DNA of 27,644 nt from Chromatiales bacterium. GTDB lineage: Bacteria > Pseudomonadota > Gammaproteobacteria > Chromatiales > Chromatiaceae. The position numbers were made by a program, and so were the translations under genes. Shown piece after piece: positions 22,108-27,644 of the stretch (position 1 is its first letter; the number at the start of each line of letters is the position of its first letter). Below the pieces are notes generated by a model. It searched no databases. It saw nothing but the letters and a program-made list of their open reading frames with translations, and was not told where the DNA came from. The stretch lies in contig JANTHH010000007.1 in assembly GCA_024762485.1 (NCBI GenBank), forward strand, positions 1 to 27,644, written 5' to 3'.

Positions 22108-23619
22108 ATGACCATCATCAGACAGGAAGACTTCATCCAGAGCATCGCCGATGCCCTGCAGTTCATCTCCTATTACCACCCGCTCGATTACATCCAGGCG
22201 GTGGGCAGGGCCTGGGAGATGGAACAGTCACCGGCCGCCAGGGACGCGCTGGCACAGATCCTGATGAACTCGCGCCTGTGCGCCGAGGGACACCGCCCCA
22301 TCTGCCAGGACACCGGCGTGGTGGTGGCCTTTCTGAAGATCGGCATGGAGGTGCGCTGGGACAGCGAACTGGACCTGGCCGGCATGGTCAACGAGGGTGT
22401 GCGTCGCGCCTACACCGACCCGGACAACGTGCTGCGCGCCTCGATGGTCAACCCGCCCATCGGCGAGCGAAGGAATACCGGCGACAATACCCCGGCGATC
22501 GTCCATGCCGAGCTGGTGGCCGGCGACCGGGTCGAAATCGCCCTGGCCGCCAAGGGCGGCGGCTCCGAGAACAAGTCGCGCTTCACCGTGCTCAACCCCA
22601 GCGACAGCCTGGCGGACTGGGTGGTGGACACCGTGCCGACCCTGGGCGCGGGCTGGTGCCCGCCGGGGATCCTGGGCATCGGTATCGGCGGCACGGCCGA
22701 GAAGGCCATGGTGATGGCCAAGCAATCGCTGATGGCACCCATCGACATCCACGAACTGCGCGAACTCGGGCCGGCCGGCCCCATCGATGAACTGCGCCTG
22801 GAGATCTTCGAGCGGGTCAATGCACTGGGCATCGGCGCCCAGGGCCTCGGCGGCCTGACCACCGTGGTCGATGTAAAGATTCTTGACTACCCGACCCACG
22901 CCGCCTCGCTGCCGGTGGGTCTGATCCCAAACTGTGCCGCCACCCGCCACGTCGAATTCACCCTCGACGGCAGTGGCCCGGCGGTGCTGGTCCCACCTAG
23001 GCTGGCGGACTGGCCGAAAGTCACCTGGCACGCCAGCCCCGATGCCCGACGGGTCGATCTCGACAGCCTCACCAAGGCGGACATCGCTGAATGGAAGCCA
23101 GGCGAGCGCCTGCTGCTCAGCGGTAAACTGCTGACCGGTCGCGATGCCGCACACAAACGCATCAAGGAGCTGCTCGACAGCGGTCAGGGCCTGCCCGAGG
23201 GCGTGGACTTCACCAACCGCTTCATCTATTACGTCGGACCGGTCGCCCCGGTGGACGACGAGGTGGTGGGTCCGGCCGGGCCGACCACCGCCACGCGCAT
23301 GGACAAGTACACCGAGATGATGCTGGCCGAGACCGGACTCATCGGCATGATCGGCAAGGCCGAACGCGGCCCCGAAGCCATCGCCGCCATCAAGCGCCAT
23401 GGCGCGGTCTACCTGATCGCCGTCGGCGGCGCCGCCTATCTGGTCTCCCAGGCCATCAAGGCAGCCAGGATCGTCGCCTTCGAGGACATGGGCATGGAGG
23501 CCATTTATGAATTCGAGGTGGAGGATATGCCGGTGACGGTGGCGGTGGACTCAAAAGGTGTTTCAGTTCACTCAATGGCACCTCAACAGTGGCGCACGAT
23601 ACCGATAACAAGTGAATAA
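22108..23619 (+). CDS. fumA: Class I (iron-sulfur) fumarate hydratase
   Basis: A 503-aa [4Fe-4S] enzyme interconverting fumarate and malate. The alpha-type half has C66 in RPICQDTGVVVAF, C184 in GAGWCPPGILGIGIGGTAEKAM and C276 in LIPNCAATRHVEF, the three cluster ligands of this family. It also has KGGGSENKSRF. The beta-type half has GERLLLSGKLLTGRDAAHKRI, YVGPVAPVDDEVVGPAGPTTATRMD and GLIGMIGKAERG. Both halves are joined in one chain of normal length. Tartrate dehydratase is a relative, but it is usually split into two subunits. The gene begins 26 nt after sucB, so it should be cotranscribed with it. Downstream base composition changes sharply in the last 60 bases or so of the gene. Confidence 0.93.
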   Translation: MTIIRQEDFIQSIADALQFISYYHPLDYIQAVGRAWEMEQSPAARDALAQILMNSRLCAEGHRPICQDTGVVVAFLKIGMEVRWDSELDLAGMVNEGVRRAYTDPDNVLRASMVNPPIGERRNTGDNTPAIVHAELVAGDRVEIALAAKGGGSENKSRFTVLNPSDSLADWVVDTVPTLGAGWCPPGILGIGIGGTAEKAMVMAKQSLMAPIDIHELRELGPAGPIDELRLEIFERVNALGIGAQGLGGLTTVVDVKILDYPTHAASLPVGLIPNCAATRHVEFTLDGSGPAVLVPPRLADWPKVTWHASPDARRVDLDSLTKADIAEWKPGERLLLSGKLLTGRDAAHKRIKELLDSGQGLPEGVDFTNRFIYYVGPVAPVDDEVVGPAGPTTATRMDKYTEMMLAETGLIGMIGKAERGPEAIAAIKRHGAVYLIAVGGAAYLVSQAIKAARIVAFEDMGMEAIYEFEVEDMPVTVAVDSKGVSVHSMAPQQWRTIPITSE

Positions 23620-23629
23620 TGGCGCAGTC

Positions 23630-23654
23630 AGCACAAAGTGTGCTTGGAATTTTT
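23630..23654 (+). terminator. Candidate intrinsic terminator after the fumarase gene
   Basis: AGCACA-AAG-TGTGCT forms a perfect 6-bp stem with a 3-nt loop 11 nt past the fumarase stop. A run of five T follows after a 5-nt spacer. The stem is short and the T run is displaced, so the strength is uncertain. Confidence 0.4.
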
Positions 23655-23770
23655 CCTCTGGTTTCCTGGCATGTTCATAGTGTCGCAGCGAGACCAGACC
23701 TTTCGACAGTCCCAGCTCATATTCAGCACCAGGGATAACAACTGATCCGCATATACGAGTGCGTGCCGCC

Positions 23771-24973
23771 ATGAAATCAGATGAACCGGAAGACCGTATC
23801 TGCATAAAACTTGCGGAGACCGAAGAGGAAAAACAACGTATTTATGCTTTTCGGTATAGCATCTATGTAGATGAGCTGCAGAAAAACCAGTTGTCGTCTG
23901 CCGATCATCGAAACAAGATAGTGCGTGACAAACTCGATGAGCATGGACTTTTGTTCTATGCGGAAGTGAATGGCGAAATTGTTGCCACATTGCGCGCCAA
24001 TATCGCATCGAATGAGATCATCACGGACTATCTTCTGGAGAATTATGCCTTAGCCCCGTTTCTTGAGAAGTTCGACCTGTCGAGCATCTCGTTCACCTCC
24101 AGATTAATGGTGTCGCGACACAAGAGGGGGTCTAGCGTACTCGCTCAACTGTTGGGGCATTCATATCGATATGGCCTCGAACACGGCTTGCGCCTGGACT
24201 TCTGTCACTGCCAGCCCTCGCTGCTGCCCTTGTATAAACACCTGGGATACAAAAGATATACCGACAACTTCGTAGACCAGGAAACCGGTTATCGCATACC
24301 CATGGTGCTGGTCATCCGCGATGTCGAATATATGCGTACGGCACATTCTCCGCTGGTACGCATCATCCGCGATTTCGATGCCCTGCCGGCCGATACGGAT
24401 GCATCATCCTGGTTGCGGAAGAAATATCCGCTAGCCACGCAGGAGGCGACCCACTGGCTTCTTGGCGAGCACAGTTACTGGCAATACTTGGCCGAAAAGC
24501 TGGCGCCGCTTCCTGAGCACGCCCTGCGTCTGTTCCAGGGCCTGGATGAGGATGAGGTCAAGATCGTTCTGAAAGAATCGCCGACTATCAAGGCCAGGCC
24601 AGGTGATCCGATTATTCGCGCCGGTGATCTGGGCGACGAGATGTTTCTTCTCTTATCCGGATTCGTTGACGTGTGGAAAGACGAGAACCTGATGGCCACA
24701 TTCGAACCCGGTGAGGTGTTTGGTGAACTCTCATTTGTGGCGAAGGTCGTGAATCATCTGAAGCCCATCCGCTCTGCCGATGTCGTTGCTGCGAGTGATT
24801 GCGAGGTCCTCGTCATCACCCAGTCCGTGATAAACAAGCTGACCAAACGTGCACCCCAGGTGGCCGTGAGAATCGCTTTCAATCTTGCATCCATCCTGGG
24901 TGAAAGGATGCTGACAAGCACGGTCCCTGACAAGCAATCCGGTAATTCGGAAGAAGGGACCAGCAGCGCCTGA
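23771..24973 (+). CDS. GNAT-like (N-acyl amino acid synthase/PEP-CTERM-associated type) acyltransferase fused to a cyclic-nucleotide-binding domain
   Basis: 400 aa from the ATG at 23771; a GTG at 23759 is an in-frame alternative, and neither has a strong ribosome site. Residues about 10-200 look like an acyltransferase of the GNAT superfamily: EEKQRIYAFRYSIYVDEL, GEIVATLRANI, SRLMVSRHKRGSSVLAQLLG in the cofactor-loop position, then LPLYKHLGYKRY. The pattern recalls FeeM-like N-acyl amino acid synthases and exosortase-associated acyltransferases. Residues about 255-380 form a cyclic-nucleotide-binding domain (PGDPIIRAGDLGDEMFLLLSGFVDVW; EPGEVFGELSF). Its phosphate-binding arginine is probably in PIRSADVVA, although that loop is a few residues longer than usual. 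The product is probably cytoplasmic. It faces a PrsT-type TPR gene tail to tail (35-nt gap). GC is clearly lower than upstream. Confidence 0.75.
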   Translation: MKSDEPEDRICIKLAETEEEKQRIYAFRYSIYVDELQKNQLSSADHRNKIVRDKLDEHGLLFYAEVNGEIVATLRANIASNEIITDYLLENYALAPFLEKFDLSSISFTSRLMVSRHKRGSSVLAQLLGHSYRYGLEHGLRLDFCHCQPSLLPLYKHLGYKRYTDNFVDQETGYRIPMVLVIRDVEYMRTAHSPLVRIIRDFDALPADTDASSWLRKKYPLATQEATHWLLGEHSYWQYLAEKLAPLPEHALRLFQGLDEDEVKIVLKESPTIKARPGDPIIRAGDLGDEMFLLLSGFVDVWKDENLMATFEPGEVFGELSFVAKVVNHLKPIRSADVVAASDCEVLVITQSVINKLTKRAPQVAVRIAFNLASILGERMLTSTVPDKQSGNSEEGTSSA

Positions 24974-25008
24974 AGCTGATTGCGACCGGCGCCGAATTTC
25001 CAACTGAT

Positions 25009-27644
25009 TTACTGACGGGAAGCGATCTGCTGCAGCAATCTGCTTGCCGCTTCCCGGTCGCTGCTCTCCGCTCCCGCAGACATGATGTCACGCAGGATCG
25101 CAACCGCCTTATCTGACTGACCCTGCGCCGCCAAGGCCTCTGCATAGTGCAGTTTGTAGGCCGTGTTGCCGGGGGCGGCGGCCACCGCCTGGCTCAATAT
25201 GCCCACTGCCCTCTCATAATCACCCGACTTGGTGAGCAGGACGCCCAGCGTGTCTTTCACAAACGGCGTTTCAGGGGCCACGTTGAGTGCAATCTCGGCA
25301 TATCCGATCGCACGCTGGAGATTCTGGTCCCGCAGAGACCAGGCAAGATTGTTCAGTGCGATGACATTCCTCGGATCTGACTCAACGACCTTTTCATAGA
25401 GGTCCTGCGCCTTGCCATCCCCCGCCAGCGAGTGAAGTGCAGCCAATACGATCATGAACTCCGTGTCATCAGGGTGCTTTTTCAACCAGCCGCTGACGAG
25501 TCTGATCGCCTCCTTCCCCTGTCCAGCACCCTCCAGCAAGGTGATGTAGTCACCCAGGATCCCACGGCTGGGATACTTCCTGAATACCTCTCCATAGATC
25601 TTCAGGGCCTGCTGCACGTCTCCCTTGCTGGCGAGCAGTTCCGCCTCGAACAGCCTATATTCCGGGCGATTGTGCGACGCCTCGGGGATTTCGGACAAAA
25701 TGTTCTCTGCCTGATCGATATCACCTCGGCGGATGAGTGCCCGCCCGTAAGCGATACTCGCCGGATCGTAGCCTTCACCCGTGGTCCTCGCCTGCAGGAG
25801 ATGCTTCAGCAAGCCTTCTTTGTCACCCGTCAACTCTTCAGCCAGCGCAAGCAAGTAGAAGGATCGAGGATCGTGTGGCTGCAACTTGGCCAGCTGTCGC
25901 GCCTTGGCCAAGGCATCAGAACCATTGTTAAGTGCCAGGTCGATACTGATCGCCACACCCAGTGCGTCCTCATAACCCGGCTGTTTTTCGTTCAGAGAAC
26001 CGAGTGCACGCTTTGCATCACCCAAACGCCCTTCCTGCAGCAGGAGATTTGCCAGGCGTGCCCTGGCCAGCTGGTTTTCCGGGTCGATTTCCACGACCCG
26101 TTCGAGTAATTCCATGGATTTTTTTGGCTCATCGAGCTTTTCATACAGGTCGGACAGTTTCACCAGCACGCCGGTGTCACGCGGATGCCGTTCGACAACC
26201 TGTCCGTAGTAATCGACTGCCGAGGCGTAGTCGCCCCGGCGCACAGCGATGACTGCGAGATTGGTACGTGCGGACGTATTGTCTGGATCAGCACGCAGGA
26301 CCTCGTTGAAGTGTTTTTCTGCGGCGGACAGGTCCCCCCGCTTCAGCGCGATCAATCCACTCAGGTTAAACGGCTCGAGCGAATCCTTGAAGTGCTCACG
26401 ATATTGTGAAACCAGTGTATCTGCTGCAGCATAGTCCCTTGATCCAAGGTAAACCATGGCAAGCGTGAGATAGGATGGTTCATAATCAGGGTGCGCCTTC
26501 ATGAGTGATTGCAATTCACCGACGCCTTCGTCTTTCTTGCCGATTGCGATGAGCGACGAAGCCAGCTGAATTTGCAGGTCCAGCGTATCGGGATGTGACT
26601 CCACCGCCTGCTGTAGCAGGGTGATGGACTCATCTGCTCGTCCCGTCCGCAACAGCGCATTACTCATGACCTTCACGACATCTACAGACGCATGGCCCTG
26701 TGCAATGATCGGCCTCAGCAGATTGATGGCCTTTTTATACTCGTTCCTGCGCATCATGAACTTTGCCAGGATGATACGGGCCGGAATAAATCTCGGGTCC
26801 TGCGCCACGACCTGCCTGATCAGCCGCTCTGCCTCCGCCTCACCTCCCTGCTTCAGATTCGCCAGTGCCAGGTAATAACGGGCAATGGAATTCGTGCTGG
26901 CCGCCTCAGACAGGGGCTCCATGGCCTCTTCCAACTTTCCCTGTTGATAGAGAATGATGCCCAGGGGGTAGTTATATGCCTTGCTCTTTGGAAATCTTTT
27001 TCTCAGGCTGTCCACATCGGACAGGGCCTGATCGTATTTCCCAAGCTTTATCCTTACGTCCGCCCTCTGCAGAAGGTCATAGAGATTGTAATAGTGACCA
27101 CTGATCGCCCTGGAAAAGGCCTCTTCTGCCTTGTCATAGTTATTGGTTATCTTCTCCAGATCACCCAGGACCCGCCAGGCCATGGCATTATCCGGGTCGA
27201 TCTCAATGACCTGCTTCAGAAGACCGCGCGCCTCTTCGTACTTGGCATGAAATCCCGCATCTCTCGCCTTGCCTATCAGGGCAGTCACGTTCCTTGGGTC
27301 GACGCCTAGGGCGATATCGAAGTCCTTTCTCGCCTTCTCAAAATCTCCCAACTCGAGTGACGCCAGGCCTTGCAGAGAAACGAATTCCGAATATTCACGG
27401 CTTTTTGTCGGCAGATTTGCCTCTAACGCGATCAGGTCACGATGCTTGTGCTGCAACAGCATGGCTCGCGCCAGAAGTGGAAGATATTCCTTGTTTCCCA
27501 GCCCCAGTTCCCTGGCCTTGCGCAATTCCTTATTGGCGCCTTCACCATAACCAAGTTCGAGATAAACCCGCCCGAGAAGGACCCGGGCAGCGAGATTGTC
27601 ACCATTTTTCTGCAGGGAATTCTTCAGCTGGATGGCCGCAGCAG
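25009..27644 (-). CDS. prsT: Large TPR-repeat protein, PrsT-like (PEP-CTERM/exosortase system), 5' end beyond window
   Basis: 877 residues are visible. The frame is open through the right edge, so the N-terminus, and any lipoprotein signal, is missing. Almost the whole chain is built of tetratricopeptide repeats with the usual W/L-G-Y-A-P spacing (for example AIGYAEIALNVAPETPFVKDTL, KAEEAFSRAI, DNTSARTNLAVIAVRRGDY). The first visible segment (AAIQLKNSLQKNGDNLAARVLLGRVYLELG, then GANKELRKARELG) and the total length resemble PrsT, the PEP-CTERM-system TPR lipoprotein found in exopolysaccharide/exosortase gene clusters. TPR arrays are hard to assign by eye, so another envelope TPR scaffold is possible. 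The stop is TAA at 25009. GC is lower than in the nitrate and TCA genes. Confidence 0.8.
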   Translation of the reverse strand, partial: AAAIQLKNSLQKNGDNLAARVLLGRVYLELGYGEGANKELRKARELGLGNKEYLPLLARAMLLQHKHRDLIALEANLPTKSREYSEFVSLQGLASLELGDFEKARKDFDIALGVDPRNVTALIGKARDAGFHAKYEEARGLLKQVIEIDPDNAMAWRVLGDLEKITNNYDKAEEAFSRAISGHYYNLYDLLQRADVRIKLGKYDQALSDVDSLRKRFPKSKAYNYPLGIILYQQGKLEEAMEPLSEAASTNSIARYYLALANLKQGGEAEAERLIRQVVAQDPRFIPARIILAKFMMRRNEYKKAINLLRPIIAQGHASVDVVKVMSNALLRTGRADESITLLQQAVESHPDTLDLQIQLASSLIAIGKKDEGVGELQSLMKAHPDYEPSYLTLAMVYLGSRDYAAADTLVSQYREHFKDSLEPFNLSGLIALKRGDLSAAEKHFNEVLRADPDNTSARTNLAVIAVRRGDYASAVDYYGQVVERHPRDTGVLVKLSDLYEKLDEPKKSMELLERVVEIDPENQLARARLANLLLQEGRLGDAKRALGSLNEKQPGYEDALGVAISIDLALNNGSDALAKARQLAKLQPHDPRSFYLLALAEELTGDKEGLLKHLLQARTTGEGYDPASIAYGRALIRRGDIDQAENILSEIPEASHNRPEYRLFEAELLASKGDVQQALKIYGEVFRKYPSRGILGDYITLLEGAGQGKEAIRLVSGWLKKHPDDTEFMIVLAALHSLAGDGKAQDLYEKVVESDPRNVIALNNLAWSLRDQNLQRAIGYAEIALNVAPETPFVKDTLGVLLTKSGDYERAVGILSQAVAAAPGNTAYKLHYAEALAAQGQSDKAVAILRDIMSAGAESSDREAASRLLQQIASRQ

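Noticed and set aside
23771..24400. LuxI-type autoinducer synthase
   Set aside because: The acyltransferase fold is related, but the conserved LuxI arginine/tryptophan/acidic pattern is not recognisable and the protein carries a cyclic-nucleotide-binding domain.

Overview
The window is a chromosomal stretch from a high-GC gammaproteobacterium. The sucA, sucB and class I fumarase sequences, the nirB/nirD/nasA/mobB operon next to a narK-type transporter and a phosphatase-kinase fusion (a layout also known from Pseudomonas), and a DsrC/TusE-like relic all point that way. A relative of sulfur-oxidising or purple-sulfur lineages (Chromatiales-like) is a reasonable guess, but this is inference. No rRNA, tRNA, insertion sequence, integrase or CRISPR array was seen.

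Layout. (1) 1-2800, minus strand: the N-terminal part of a CorA-like divalent cation transporter overlaps an MscS-family mechanosensitive channel by 4 bp. Next comes a one-domain voltage-gated cation channel of the bacterial Nav type with an unusually acidic selectivity filter. (2) 2779-3099: gene-free DNA with an inverted repeat pair. (3) 3100-13653, minus strand: a seven-gene nitrate/nitrite assimilation operon transcribed in the order nirB, nirD, a 734-aa NarB-like molybdoenzyme, a DmsB-DmsC fusion, nasA (with a C-terminal BFD iron-sulfur domain), a small two-helix membrane protein, and mobB. (4) 13654-14075: a divergent control region with a good -24/-12 (sigma-54) promoter on each side, NtrC-like palindromes and a possible IHF site. 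(5) 14076-17590, plus strand: a NarK-type transporter, a DsrC/TusE-like fragment, and a PP2C phosphatase / Ser-Thr kinase fusion with a C-terminal membrane anchor. (6) 17608-17832: a small unknown protein on the minus strand. (7) 18030-23619, plus strand: sucA-sucB-fumarase, a TCA-cycle operon. (8) 23759-27644: DNA of visibly lower GC with an acyltransferase/cyclic-nucleotide-binding fusion and, convergent to it, a very large TPR protein of the PrsT (PEP-CTERM/exosortase system) type that runs off the right edge.

How it works together. The central block takes up nitrate (NarK), reduces it to nitrite (one or both molybdoenzymes, with MobB assisting cofactor maturation) and reduces nitrite to ammonium (NirBD). 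It appears to be switched on by nitrogen limitation through NtrC and sigma-54. The unusual feature is a second NasA/NarB-like catalytic subunit paired with a fused four-cluster ferredoxin and DmsC-type quinol-oxidising membrane module, with no export signal on either protein. This suggests a cytoplasm-facing, quinol-driven assimilatory nitrate reductase working beside, or instead of, the soluble NasA.
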